Of a stretch of 64,000 nucleotides of DNA, positions 16,601 through 25,935 are shown piece after piece. The position numbers were made by a program, and so were the translations under genes. The first letter of the stretch is position 1. The number at the start of each line of letters is the position of its first letter. This stretch comes from Haliea sp964022665. GTDB lineage: Bacteria; Pseudomonadota; Gammaproteobacteria; Pseudomonadales; Halieaceae. A model generated the notes under the pieces. That model did not search any database, was not told where the DNA came from, and was given only the letters and a program-made list of their open reading frames with translations. The stretch covers positions 124,001-188,000 of the forward strand of contig CAXIDF010000003.1 of NCBI GenBank assembly GCA_964022665.1, written 5' to 3'.

Positions 16601-17304
16601 GCCCGCGCCGGTGCTTCCAGGCGGGGCAGAAGCCGCACCAGGACCTCAGCAATGTGTTGCAGGAACAGGGTGCCCATGGCGCTGGTGTAGTGGTGGGCAT
16701 CTGAGCTGCCCACGGCAATCACCCCGAGCTCTTCCTCGCCAAGTAACGGCATCACGGCTGCGGAACCCACGCTGCCGGCCCCCTCGAAGAGAAAGTCGAG
16801 TTCTTCCCGGCGCAGGGGGCCGCAGACTGCCTTGCGGCCGCGGAGCAGGGCGCCGACGGCGGCCTGGGCGGCTTCCGCGGGCACCACGCGCACGCCATCA
16901 GGCGCACAGGCCGGGTCGCCGAAGAGGATGATACTTGTATGCTCAACATCGAAGTCGGCCTGCATGGCGCGGCGATAAGCCGCGCAGAGCGCAGGCACTG
17001 ACTCGGCCTCCAGCAGCGCCAGCACCAGGTGCCGGGTCTGCTCGTACAGCTTGTCGTTGCTGCGCGCATTGGCGGTGAGCGCATTGAGTCGCTGGCGCAT
17101 CTCGGTGTTGCGCTCGCGCAGTACGCTGACCTGTTTTTCCACCAGCGATACCGCGCTGCCCGAGGCGTGGTTCACGTGCAGGAAGTCCAGCATGTCCGGG
17201 TGGCGCTGCAGAAAGTCGCTGTGATTCTTCAGGTATTCGCGAACGCTGTCGTCGGTCAGTGCGTCGCTGTCGGCAGTGATGGCCGGTTCGTTCCTGGCTG
17301 ACAT
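16597..17304 (-). CDS. DUF484 family protein
   Basis: Protein of 235 residues in the DUF484 family (PF04340; E. coli YigA), always found between dapF and xerC in gammaproteobacteria. The N-terminus has the typical VREYLKNHSDFLQRHPDML, followed by a coiled-coil-like stretch (VEKQVSVLRERNTEMRQRL) and a GAF-like C-terminal domain from about residue 90. Function unknown. Confidence 0.9.
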   Translation of the reverse strand: MSARNEPAITADSDALTDDSVREYLKNHSDFLQRHPDMLDFLHVNHASGSAVSLVEKQVSVLRERNTEMRQRLNALTANARSNDKLYEQTRHLVLALLEAESVPALCAAYRRAMQADFDVEHTSIILFGDPACAPDGVRVVPAEAAQAAVGALLRGRKAVCGPLRREELDFLFEGAGSVGSAAVMPLLGEEELGVIAVGSSDAHHYTSAMGTLFLQHIAEVLVRLLPRLEAPARA

Positions 17305-17343
17305 GGTCTGGTCTCCGTTATACCCGGCGCGCCTGTGCCGCCG

Positions 17344-18174
17344 TCATATTCTGATACTGCCCTCGAACACAACGGCTGTCGGGCCGGTCATGGTCACCGG
17401 CTTGCCGGGGCCCGGCCAGTGTATCTCAAGCTTACCGCCAGGCAGGTGAACTGTCACGGTATCACGCAGCCAGCCGCGCAACATGCCATAGACCGCCGCC
17501 GCGCAGGCGCCCGTGCCACAGGCCAGCGTTTCGCCCGCTCCGCGCTCGTAGACGCGCAGCTTGATCTCCTGCTCTGAAAGCACCTGCATGAAGCCGGCAT
17601 TGGCCCGTTGCGGGAAGCGCGGGTGACGTTCGATGGCCGGGCCAAGCGTGGCGACCGGTGCAGCGGCCGTGTCGTCGACGCGCACTATGGCGTGGGGGTT
17701 GCCCATCGACAGCGCGCCGATCTCCAGTTGCTGGCCGTTCACATCCAGTACGTAGTGGTCTGCCGCGGCATCCGCCTGCAGGGGAATGCGCGCTGGCTCG
17801 AAAATCGGGGCGCCCATATCGACTTCCACACGGTGCTTGTCGCGCAGCCGCAACTCCAGCACACCGCCGGCGGTCTGCACGCGGATAACGCGCTTGCCGG
17901 TCAGGTGTTTGTCGCGCACGAAGCGCGCGAAGCAGCGGGCGCCATTGCCACAGTTCTCCACCTCGCTGCCATCGGCATTGAAGATGCGATAGCGAAAGTC
18001 CACCTCGGGGCTGTCTGGCGTCTCCACCAGCAGCACCTGGTCGCAGCCGATACCGAAGTGCCGGTCGGCAAGGCGTCGTATGTCGTCTTCACGCGGTTGG
18101 TAGCGCTGCGTGATCAGGTCGATGACCACAAAGTCATTCCCCGCGCCGTGCATCTTGGTGAACTTGAGCAACAT
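17344..18174 (-). CDS. dapF: diaminopimelate epimerase
   Basis: Enzyme of 276 residues converting LL- to meso-diaminopimelate for lysine and peptidoglycan. The two catalytic cysteines are present: Cys75 (ENCGNGARC) and Cys219 (ACGTGAC). The N-terminal MHGAGNDF motif is intact. The start is the ATG at 18174 (MLLKFTKMHG), matching the family N-terminus; upstream in-frame sequence belongs to lysA. It follows lysA by 13 bases. Confidence 0.96.
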   Translation of the reverse strand: MLLKFTKMHGAGNDFVVIDLITQRYQPREDDIRRLADRHFGIGCDQVLLVETPDSPEVDFRYRIFNADGSEVENCGNGARCFARFVRDKHLTGKRVIRVQTAGGVLELRLRDKHRVEVDMGAPIFEPARIPLQADAAADHYVLDVNGQQLEIGALSMGNPHAIVRVDDTAAAPVATLGPAIERHPRFPQRANAGFMQVLSEQEIKLRVYERGAGETLACGTGACAAAVYGMLRGWLRDTVTVHLPGGKLEIHWPGPGKPVTMTGPTAVVFEGSIRI

Positions 18175-18187
18175 TGCCGAGTGTTCC

Positions 18188-19438
18188 TCAGGCCGGCAGG
18201 CGGCATTCGCGCCGCAACAGGTCTTCAAGAGTTTCGCGCGCGCCCACAACGTGCACGGCGTCACCATCCACCATCACCTCTGCGGCGCGCGGGCGGCTGT
18301 TGTAATTGGAACTCATGCTGAAGCCATAGGCGCCCGCACCGAACATGGCCAACAGGCTGCCTTCACGCAAGCACAGGGTGCGCTGCTTGCCGAGGAAGTC
18401 CCCGGTTTCGCACACGGGCCCGACAATATCCCAGGTGGCAGTGACGCCTTCAGCAGCCGCATGACTGGGCTGGATATCCAGCCACGCCTGGTAAAGCGCC
18501 GGGCGAATCATGTCATTCATGCCCGCATCGACCAGGGCGAAATTGTGTTCGGGGGTTTGCTTGAGGTACTCCACCCGGGTCAACAGCAGGCCTGCTTCCG
18601 CGGCAATCGAACGCCCCGGCTCGAATATCAGCGGCAACCGGCGTTCGCCCAGCTCTTCGCGTATGGCGGCGATATAGTCGCCGATAGCGGGCGGTTGTTC
18701 ATCGCGGTAGCGCACCCCGAGGCCGCCACCGAGGTCGAGGTGGCGGATTTCGATACCTTCGGCTGCGAGCGTATCGACCAGTAGCAGCAGGCGCCGCAGC
18801 GCATCAATGAAAGGGCTGAGCTCGGTCAGCTGCGAGCCGATATGGCAGTCCAGGCCGCGCACGTCGATGTGCGGCAGCGCCACAGCGCGACGATAGAGCG
18901 GCAGTGCTTCGTCGACACCCAGCCCGAATTTGTTTTCGCGCAACCCGGTGGAAATGTAGGGATGGGTGCGCGCATCCACGTCGGGGTTGACCCGAATGGA
19001 TACCGGCGCCTGCACGTTCATCTGTGCGGCGACGCGGTTGAGCACCTCGAGCTCCGCCGCGGATTCCACGTTGAAACAGTGGATGCCCACCTCCAGCGCC
19101 CTCGCCATCTCCTCGGCCGTTTTGGCCACGCCGGAAAACACGGTTTTCGCTGGGTCACCACCGGCGGCAATCACGCGCTCCAGTTCGCCTACGGACACGA
19201 TGTCAAAGCCCGAGCCGAGCCGTGCCAGCACATCGAGTACCGCGAGGTTGGAGTTGGCCTTGACCGCGTAGCAAATGAGGTGGGGCCAGTCGGCCAGGGC
19301 ATCCTGATAGGCCTGCAGCGCCGTTTCGAGGGCGGCACGTGAGTACACATAGCATGGCGTGCCGTGCTGCTGGGCGATGGCGTCTGCGGTGACGGCTTCA
19401 GCATGCAAGGTGCCGTCGCGGAACTGGAAAAAACTCAT
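18188..19438 (-). CDS. lysA: diaminopimelate decarboxylase
   Basis: PLP enzyme of 416 residues catalysing the last step of lysine synthesis. The PLP lysine is Lys60 (CYAVKANSN); the GGGLG phosphate loop (LDLGGGLGV) and the CETGD motif with the partner-subunit Cys are visible. The start is the ATG at 19438 (MSFFQFRDGTLHAEAV), the usual LysA N-terminus, not the longer open frame that reads through the lipoprotein gene. It is cotranscribed with lptM upstream and dapF downstream. Confidence 0.96.
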   Translation of the reverse strand: MSFFQFRDGTLHAEAVTADAIAQQHGTPCYVYSRAALETALQAYQDALADWPHLICYAVKANSNLAVLDVLARLGSGFDIVSVGELERVIAAGGDPAKTVFSGVAKTAEEMARALEVGIHCFNVESAAELEVLNRVAAQMNVQAPVSIRVNPDVDARTHPYISTGLRENKFGLGVDEALPLYRRAVALPHIDVRGLDCHIGSQLTELSPFIDALRRLLLLVDTLAAEGIEIRHLDLGGGLGVRYRDEQPPAIGDYIAAIREELGERRLPLIFEPGRSIAAEAGLLLTRVEYLKQTPEHNFALVDAGMNDMIRPALYQAWLDIQPSHAAAEGVTATWDIVGPVCETGDFLGKQRTLCLREGSLLAMFGAGAYGFSMSSNYNSRPRAAEVMVDGDAVHVVGARETLEDLLRRECRLPA

Positions 19439-19452
19439 GGCTCTCTGCGTAC

Positions 19453-19620
19453 TCAGTCGGTTGCGGAAGAAGGTGTTGTGCCAGCCGGCGGGGCACCAAC
19501 AGCCGGCGCTGTCGGAACGCTGACGGCGTCCGGGGGCGGCAGCTGCAGTGGGCCTGTTTGCCCGCACCCCGCCAGTAGCAGTGCCAGGGCGAGCAGCCAG
19601 TGAAGGCGCGTGTGAAGCAT
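19453..19620 (-). CDS. lptM: small lipoprotein LptM (YifL family)
   Basis: Lipoprotein of 55 residues upstream of lysA/dapF, the position of yifL/lptM in gammaproteobacteria. The signal peptide ends in lipobox LLAGC, followed by the family pattern CGQTGPLQLPP. LptM assists maturation of the LPS translocon LptD/LptE at the outer membrane. The tail is Pro/Ala/Thr-rich and disordered. The start ATG is at 19620, and the stop is 14 bases before lysA. Confidence 0.85.
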   Translation of the reverse strand: MLHTRLHWLLALALLLAGCGQTGPLQLPPPDAVSVPTAPAVGAPPAGTTPSSATD

Positions 19621-19835
19621 AACAAGGGTTCCGCTGGGAAAAGCGCGCAGTATACCCGAATTGACGCCGGATTCTGCGTTGCCTGGCATGCGCAGGCAAT
19701 ACTGTGCCGAGCGTGTGGGTCGCCGCGTTCTTGTGCGATAGAGGGTCGAATTGCACGTGGGATCATGGCAGGATTCCAGGCCCATGCTTCGTCGCGAGGC
19801 GCAGCCAGCTCTGAATCGTCAATGAGGGTCCACGC

Positions 19836-20840
19836 GTGCGCGTCAACGTCCCCCCGCTGCTATCGATACGGCAGTTCATCGGCTGCGGCCTGCCCGTCCT
19901 GTCGCTGGTGCTGGGCAGCGCCGCGCAGGCCGTTGAGCCCCTTTACGGCAAGAACCTGACGCCGGTGGCTGGCCTTTTCGGTATGCCCTCGGCGCGCAGC
20001 GCGGCCCTGCTGTCCACGGGTGATGTGGCGTTCGCCGTGCACGGCGCTCTGGCCAGTCACGCCGTCTTTGATGCCTCAGCGTTTGAGGCGCTGCGTCTGG
20101 ATGGTGAAACCCACCGTCTCGCCCTCGAATGGCGCTATGCCTTTGCGCCCGGCTGGGAGCTTCAGGTGGAGCTGCCCTGGCTGAGCCACAGTGGTGGCTC
20201 ACTCGATGCGCTGATCGATGGCTGGCACAGCCTGTGGGGTATGCCGGATGGCGGCCGCGATGCGGTGCCCCGGGACCAGCTGGATTTTCGCTACCAGTCC
20301 TCCGCTGCGTCACTGTCACTGCGCGACGGCGCCTCGGGGGCGGGTGATCTCACGCTCGCGCTGCAACGTGCACTCGTCGATGACAGCGAGTGGCAGGTGA
20401 GCGCGGGGCTCGGTTATAAGCTGGCGACAGGAGAAGAACGCGAGCTCCTCGGCAGCGGTGCGGAAGATGCTTTCGCGGTGCTGCGGGCCAACTGGGCGCC
20501 AGCCGGGAGTCGCGGGCAACTGTTCGGTCAGGCCGGCTACTTGCGCGCGGGCCAGATTGCAGGCCTGCAGGCCGTGCAGGAGCGCGATCTCTGGTTTGCC
20601 GGGCTGGGTGCCGGCTGGGCGGTGCATGAGCGCGTGACCTTGCTGGCCCAGATTGATGCCCAGTCAGCGCCCTTGCAGAGTGATTTAACGGCCTTGGGCG
20701 CCACGGCACTGCTGCTGAATGTGGGCGCGCGCTGGCAGGTGGGCCCCCGCTGGGCGCTGGAGGCCGGGTTTATCGAGGATATTCGCGTAGAGACGGCCCC
20801 CGATGTCACCTTTCAGGTCAGCCTGCGCTTTACTCCCTGA
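19836..20840 (+). CDS. DUF3187 family outer-membrane protein
   Basis: Secreted protein of 334 residues with a signal peptide (about 1-32, ending SAAQA-VEP) and alternating hydrophobic beta-strand patterns up to a terminal Phe (VSLRFTP), typical of a small beta-barrel. It fits the DUF3187 family of unknown function. It starts with GTG at 19836, with GAGGG upstream; the ATG at 19822 is out of frame. It is divergent from lptM and converges on argH with a gap of only 5 bases. Confidence 0.75.
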   Translation: MRVNVPPLLSIRQFIGCGLPVLSLVLGSAAQAVEPLYGKNLTPVAGLFGMPSARSAALLSTGDVAFAVHGALASHAVFDASAFEALRLDGETHRLALEWRYAFAPGWELQVELPWLSHSGGSLDALIDGWHSLWGMPDGGRDAVPRDQLDFRYQSSAASLSLRDGASGAGDLTLALQRALVDDSEWQVSAGLGYKLATGEERELLGSGAEDAFAVLRANWAPAGSRGQLFGQAGYLRAGQIAGLQAVQERDLWFAGLGAGWAVHERVTLLAQIDAQSAPLQSDLTALGATALLLNVGARWQVGPRWALEAGFIEDIRVETAPDVTFQVSLRFTP

Positions 20841-20845
20841 TGCGC

Positions 20846-22249
20846 TTACGCCGGCCGTGCGTCGAGACGCTGCAGCGCAGTGCCGGCCGCGGCCCGCACC
20901 TGACGCGGCGCGGTGCCCCCCAGGTGGTCGCGTGCGGCGACGGACCCCTCCAGGGTCAGCACATCGAACACATCCGCGGCGATGTCCGCGTGGAAGCTCT
21001 GCAGTGTGGCAAGCGACATCTCCGCCAGGTCGGCGCCGCTGGCCACGCCGTGGGCGACGGCCTTGCCCACCACTTCATGGGCATCGCGAAAGGGCAGGCC
21101 CTTGCGCACCAGGTAGTCGGCGAGGTCCGTGGCGGTGGAAAACCCACGGCGTGCCGCTTCGCGCATCTGCTCGCTGCGGGGCCGGATGGCGGGGACCATG
21201 TCGGCGAAGGCGCGCAGGCTGCCCAGCACCGTATCGATCGTGTCGAACAGCGGCTCCTTGTCCTCCTGGTTGTCCTTGTTGTACGCCAGCGGCTGGCTTT
21301 TCATCAGGGTGAGCAGGGAGATCAGGTGCCCATTGACCCGGCCCACCTTGCCCCGCACCAGTTCGGGCACATCCGGGTTTTTCTTCTGCGGCATGATGGA
21401 TGAACCGGTGCAGAAGCGGTCCGGCAGTTCAATGAAGTTGAACTGGGCCGATGTCCACAGCACCAGCTCCTCGGACATGCGCGACAGGTGGGTCATGAGC
21501 AGCGCGGCAAAGCTGCAGAATTCGATGGCGAAGTCGCGGTCCGATACTGAATCCAGCGAGTTGGCGGTGGGGCGGTCGAAGCCCAGGGCGCGCGCGGTCA
21601 TGTCGCGGTCGATGGGGTAGGTGGTGCCCGCGAGGGCGGCGGCACCCAGCGGCGACTGGTTGAGGCGCGCGCGGCAGTCCATGAGCCGGCCGTAATCGCG
21701 CTCCAGCATCTCGTTCCAGGCCAGCAAATGGTGGCCGAACACCACCGGCTGTGCGGTCTGCAGGTGGGTAAAACCGGGCATGATGGTGTTGCACTGGTTT
21801 GCGGCGAGCTCAATGGTGCCGCGCTGCAGGCGGGTGAGCTCTCCGGCAATGAGGTCAATGGCGGCGCGCAGGTGCAGGCGAATGTCGGTGGCAACCTGGT
21901 CGTTGCGCGAGCGGCCAGTGTGCAGTTTCTTGCCGGTATTGCCGATCAGCTCGGTCAGGCGCGCCTCAATGTTCATGTGCACGTCTTCCCGCTCGATAGA
22001 CCAGCTGAAGTCACCCCGGGCGATCTCCCCCTCGACCTGGTCGAGCCCGGCCTGGATCTGTTCGCGTTCCTCTGCTGTAAGCACACCCACTGCGCAGAGC
22101 ATGTCGGCGTGGGCGCGCGAGCCCTGGATATCTTCCCGGGCCATGCGCTGGTCGAACTGGACTGATGCGGTAAAGCGCTGCACGAATTGATCGGTGGGTT
22201 CGGCGAAGCGGCCGCCCCAGAGAGTGTTGGTGTCTGTCTGCTTGCTCAT
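20846..22249 (-). CDS. argH: argininosuccinate lyase
   Basis: Enzyme of 467 residues that splits argininosuccinate into arginine and fumarate. The fumarase-superfamily signature GSSIMPQKKNP lies at about 282-292 with the catalytic Ser in its flexible loop, and FTHLQTAQP carries the conserved His162. Length is standard. The Pseudomonas arrangement, argH divergent from algZ-algR, is preserved. Confidence 0.97.
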   Translation of the reverse strand: MSKQTDTNTLWGGRFAEPTDQFVQRFTASVQFDQRMAREDIQGSRAHADMLCAVGVLTAEEREQIQAGLDQVEGEIARGDFSWSIEREDVHMNIEARLTELIGNTGKKLHTGRSRNDQVATDIRLHLRAAIDLIAGELTRLQRGTIELAANQCNTIMPGFTHLQTAQPVVFGHHLLAWNEMLERDYGRLMDCRARLNQSPLGAAALAGTTYPIDRDMTARALGFDRPTANSLDSVSDRDFAIEFCSFAALLMTHLSRMSEELVLWTSAQFNFIELPDRFCTGSSIMPQKKNPDVPELVRGKVGRVNGHLISLLTLMKSQPLAYNKDNQEDKEPLFDTIDTVLGSLRAFADMVPAIRPRSEQMREAARRGFSTATDLADYLVRKGLPFRDAHEVVGKAVAHGVASGADLAEMSLATLQSFHADIAADVFDVLTLEGSVAARDHLGGTAPRQVRAAAGTALQRLDARPA

Positions 22250-22362
22250 GTTGGTCCGTATCTGGTTGGGGGCCCGCTGCAGGCCATGGCTGGCGTTCTG
22301 GCGCTTGTGCCGGTCGCGCTTGGGTGCAAGTATACCACCGGGGTGGACAAGGGTTGGTGCAC

Positions 22363-23421
22363 ATGCAGGATGTGGGGGAGCAACAGCTGGCGGCGCGAGC
22401 GCAGGCCTCGGGTGCGTTCTTCATTCCGGATCTCTGTGCACCGCGTGCACTCCTGTTTCTGGTTCTGCTCGCCGAGCTTATGGTACTGATGTACACCCTG
22501 GCGGTCAGTAGTCTGCCGCGCTTCGACTGGACGGTGCTGGCGACCGGCTCGGTGCTGGTGCAGTGGCTGGTGCTGGCGAGCGCCGTGGCCCTGTGCCTGC
22601 TGCGCGGCTGGTTTTCGCGCCACAGTCTGTGGTTGGCGGCGGCTGGCAGTATCCTGCTCGTGGTGACAGTGACGGGCCTCTCCAGCGAGTTGATTCTGCG
22701 GTTTTACCCGGCGCTGATGGCGGATGCCGACGACCGCTGGTGGGTGTTGCGCAATACCCTGGTCGCCGCGCTGGTTGCAGGCATCGCCCTGCGTTATTTT
22801 TACCTGCAGCAGCAGCTGACCCTGCGCGAGCACTCGGAACTGCAGGCCCGCATTGATTCGCTGCAGGCGCGTATTCGCCCGCACTTTTTGTTCAACACCC
22901 TGAACAGCATTGCCAGTCTTATTGCCTCGCATCCCGAGCGTGCCGAGACCGCCGTCGAAGATCTCGCGGAGCTGTTCCGCGCCAGCCTGCGCCATTCCGG
23001 ACCTGGCGATACCGTCGCCGAAGAGGTGCATCGCTGTGAGCTGTACCTTGGCATCGAGCGCCTGCGCCTTGGTGACCGCCTGCAGATAGAGTGGCAGGTG
23101 GCCGAGGACGTGGGTGCGCTGCCCATGCCCAGCCTTATCCTGCAGCCACTGGTGGAAAATGCCGTGTATCACGGGATATCGCTGTTGCCTGGGGGCGGGG
23201 TGGTGCGTGTTGCTGTGGCGGCTGATAACGACGGGGTGCACGTCACGATCGAGAATCCGCGTCCGGAGCCGCCCGTTGCCAGCCGTGGTGAGCGCATGGC
23301 GTTGAACAACATCGAGCAGCGCCTGCTGGCGCTCTATGGGGAGGCTGCAAGTTTGCGCCAATGGGCAGCCCGCGGACACTTTCGGGTGGAATTACGCTAC
23401 CCGGCGGAGCCCCTGGTGTGA
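22363..23421 (+). CDS. algZ: LytS-type sensor histidine kinase (AlgZ/FimS)
   Basis: Membrane sensor of 352 residues with four hydrophobic segments (about 30-50, 60-80, 88-106 and 130-148), then a His_kinase (PF06580) domain. His174 lies in RPHFLFNTLNS, the phospho-acceptor motif of the LytS family. The ATPase region has NAVYHG and a late GxG-like loop. The ATG at 22363 is chosen over a GTG at 22324 because an AAGGG precedes it. In Pseudomonas the homologous pair controls alginate and type IV pilus genes. It overlaps algR by 4 bases. Confidence 0.88.
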   Translation: MQDVGEQQLAARAQASGAFFIPDLCAPRALLFLVLLAELMVLMYTLAVSSLPRFDWTVLATGSVLVQWLVLASAVALCLLRGWFSRHSLWLAAAGSILLVVTVTGLSSELILRFYPALMADADDRWWVLRNTLVAALVAGIALRYFYLQQQLTLREHSELQARIDSLQARIRPHFLFNTLNSIASLIASHPERAETAVEDLAELFRASLRHSGPGDTVAEEVHRCELYLGIERLRLGDRLQIEWQVAEDVGALPMPSLILQPLVENAVYHGISLLPGGGVVRVAVAADNDGVHVTIENPRPEPPVASRGERMALNNIEQRLLALYGEAASLRQWAARGHFRVELRYPAEPLV

Positions 23422-24146
23422 AAGTCCTGCTGGTCGATGACGAGCCGCTGGCGCGCGAGCGCCTGCGCCGCCTGCTGCAGCGGCTGCGCCCCGAGGCCTG
23501 CGTCATCGAGGCGGATTCGGGAGAGGTGGCACTGGCGCTGTTGGCACGTGAGGATCCCGTGCTGGTGTTGCTGGATGTGCGCATGCCTGGCATGGATGGT
23601 ATCGAGGTGGCGGCCGCCATGGACCGCCTGCCGGCACCGCCCGCCGTGATTTTCTGCACCGCGTACGATGAATATGCGCTCGACGCCCTGCGTCATCAGG
23701 CGGTGGCCTACCTGCTGAAACCCGTGCGTGAGTCGGAGCTCGCCCGGGCGCTGGCCACGGCAGGACGGGTCAATCGGGTGCAGCTGGCCGCGTTGTCCGA
23801 TGGTGAGCCGGCGGGTCGTTCCCAGGTGAGTAGCCAGGGGCACCGCGGCCTGGAGACATTGCCCATTGCCGACGTACGCTGCTTTATCGCGGAGCAGAAG
23901 TACGTGACGGCAGTCGCTCCCGGGCGTGAACTCCTGATTCAGGACGCGTTGAAGGATCTGGAGCAGGAGTTTGCCGCAGACTTCCTGCGCGTGCATCGCA
24001 ACGCCCTGGTAGCCCGGCGCCACATCCAGCGCTTGCGGCGCGATACGGAAGGCGGCTGGTCGGTCGAGCTGGCTGGCGTGGCCCTGCGACCCCAGGTCAG
24101 CCGCCGTCACCTGGCGGCCGTAAAGGCCCGGTTACAGCAGGGCTGA
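23418..24146 (+). CDS. algR: LytTR-family response regulator (AlgR)
   Basis: Response regulator of 242 residues. Receiver domain at 1-120 with Asp7/Asp8, phospho-acceptor Asp53 (LLDVRMPG), Thr81 and Lys101 (LLKPV); LytTR DNA-binding domain at about 140-240 (FLRVHRNALV). The likely start is the GTG at 23418, which overlaps the kinase stop by 4 bases and begins VKVLLVDDE; a longer frame from 23361 would add 19 residues before the receiver. Synteny argH-algZ-algR-hemC-hemD matches Pseudomonas. Confidence 0.9.
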   Translation: MKVLLVDDEPLARERLRRLLQRLRPEACVIEADSGEVALALLAREDPVLVLLDVRMPGMDGIEVAAAMDRLPAPPAVIFCTAYDEYALDALRHQAVAYLLKPVRESELARALATAGRVNRVQLAALSDGEPAGRSQVSSQGHRGLETLPIADVRCFIAEQKYVTAVAPGRELLIQDALKDLEQEFAADFLRVHRNALVARRHIQRLRRDTEGGWSVELAGVALRPQVSRRHLAAVKARLQQG

Positions 24147-24236
24147 GACTGCGGCCGCCGTTGCGGGCGGCCGGGCAAAGTCGCAGCGCCGGGACGTGGC
24201 TGGTATCATCGCGCCTCGCCCTGCAGGAACCTGTTC

Positions 24237-25169
24237 ATGTCCCGTACCATTACCATTGCTACCCGAGAAAGCCCGCTCGCCCTGTGGCAGGCGGAGTTTG
24301 TTCGCGACGCCTTGCAACAAACCCATCCGGGCCTTGACGTACAGCTGCTGGGCATGACCTCCCGCGGCGACCAGCTGCTGGATGTGCCGCTGGCCAAGGT
24401 GGGCGGCAAGGGATTGTTCGTGAAAGAGCTGGAAACCGCACTGCTCGATGGCAGCGCGGATATCGCAGTGCATTCGATGAAGGATGTACCGATGGAGTTC
24501 CCCGACGGCCTCTGCCTCGGCGTGATCTGTGAGCGCGAGGATCCCCGGGACGCCTTTGTCAGCAACCACTATGAGTGCGTGGCTGCGCTGCCGCCGGGGA
24601 GCATTGTCGGCACCTCCAGCCTGCGTCGGGAGTGCCAGCTGCGGGCCGCGCGGCCCGACCTTGAGGTGCGCTTTCTGCGCGGGAATGTGAACACGCGGTT
24701 GCGCAAGCTCGATGCGGGCGAGTACGACGCCATTATCCTCGCGACCGCCGGGCTGCTGCGCTTGCAGATGGACGAGCGCATTCGGCAGCGCATGCCGGTG
24801 GCCGAGTCACTGCCCGCTGGCGGGCAGGGTGCAGTGGGCATTGAGCTGCGCAGCAGCGACCAGGAGCTGCTGACGCTGTTACAACCGTTACACAACGTGC
24901 CCACGGCGCTGCGGGTGACAGCGGAGCGTGCCCTGAATCGTCGCCTGGAGGGTGGCTGCCAGGTGCCGATTGCCTGCTACGCGGAACTGGAGTCGGGCGA
25001 TGAAACGCTGTGGCTGCGCGGCCTGGTGGGCCGGCCGGATGGCGGCCTGCTGTTGCGCGCCGAGGCCCGGGCGCCGGTTGCCGAGGCGGAGGCGCTGGGC
25101 ATTGCCGTGGCGGAAGACCTGTTGGGGCAGGGCGCGGGCGCTATTCTGGCCGAGGTCTATGGTCGCTAG
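24237..25169 (+). CDS. hemC: hydroxymethylbilane synthase
   Basis: Porphobilinogen deaminase of 310 residues, polymerising four porphobilinogens into hydroxymethylbilane for tetrapyrroles. Catalytic Asp83 (HSMKDVP) and the dipyrromethane-cofactor Cys241 (EGGCQVP) are present, as are arginines of the GTSSLRR motif. Length is usual. A TGGTATCAT extended -10-like element lies about 35 bases upstream. It overlaps hemD by 11 bases. Confidence 0.97.
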   Translation: MSRTITIATRESPLALWQAEFVRDALQQTHPGLDVQLLGMTSRGDQLLDVPLAKVGGKGLFVKELETALLDGSADIAVHSMKDVPMEFPDGLCLGVICEREDPRDAFVSNHYECVAALPPGSIVGTSSLRRECQLRAARPDLEVRFLRGNVNTRLRKLDAGEYDAIILATAGLLRLQMDERIRQRMPVAESLPAGGQGAVGIELRSSDQELLTLLQPLHNVPTALRVTAERALNRRLEGGCQVPIACYAELESGDETLWLRGLVGRPDGGLLLRAEARAPVAEAEALGIAVAEDLLGQGAGAILAEVYGR

Positions 25170-25935
25170 ATCGGTGCTGGTCACCCGTCCCGCCGGGCAG
25201 GGCGAGCACCTGTGTTCTGCGCTGGCGGCGCGTGGGTTCACCGCGCATCACCTTCCCTTTTTGCAGCTGCAGCCCCTGACGCCCCTGCCCGTTGCCGAGC
25301 GGCTGCGTGTGCAGGCGCTCGATCGTGTGCAGCATGTCATTTTTGTCAGTGCCAACGCGGTCGGTTTCGGTATGCCGGTCATTGAGCGCTACTGGCCACA
25401 ATTACCGCTTGGCCTGCATTGGTATGCGGTGGGTGAGGGGACTGCCCGCGCGCTCGCCGGTTTCGATGTAGTGGCTATGACGCCCGGAGAGAACATGAGC
25501 AGTGAGGGTTTGCTCGATCTGCCCGGCTTGCGCGACTGTGCCGGAGAGCAGGTGTTGATCGTGAAAGGGCAGGGAGGGCGCGACACGCTGCGGCGGGAGC
25601 TCACCCGGCGCGGCGCCCATGTCGAGACCCTCGCGTGTTATCGTCGCCTCAGTCCATCCATGGCGCCGGGTGCTCTTGCCACCGCGCTGGCCGATTGGCA
25701 GATCGAGGTGATTTGCATCAGCAGCGGTGACGGCCTGAACACGATGTTGGCGTTGCTTAGCCCCGAAGAAACCACTAAGTTACAGGGAGTCACCTTGTTA
25801 TTGCCCTCGCGGCGCGTTGCGGATGCGGCGATGGCAGCGGGATTCCAGCATTGTCTGGTTGCGGACAATGCCTCCGACGGCGCCATGTTGCGCGCCCTGG
25901 AGCACTGGAGCCCGGCAATGGGAGAGAAGAAGTGA
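25159..25935 (+). CDS. hemD: uroporphyrinogen-III synthase
   Basis: Enzyme of 258 residues closing and inverting ring D to give uroporphyrinogen III. The sequence is poorly conserved in the family, but VLVTRPAGQGEHL, VFVSANAV and the KGQGGRDTLRREL segment are typical. The ATG at 25159 lies inside the end of hemC; the stop overlaps hemX by 4 bases (GTGA). Confidence 0.92.
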   Translation: MVARSVLVTRPAGQGEHLCSALAARGFTAHHLPFLQLQPLTPLPVAERLRVQALDRVQHVIFVSANAVGFGMPVIERYWPQLPLGLHWYAVGEGTARALAGFDVVAMTPGENMSSEGLLDLPGLRDCAGEQVLIVKGQGGRDTLRRELTRRGAHVETLACYRRLSPSMAPGALATALADWQIEVICISSGDGLNTMLALLSPEETTKLQGVTLLLPSRRVADAAMAAGFQHCLVADNASDGAMLRALEHWSPAMGEKK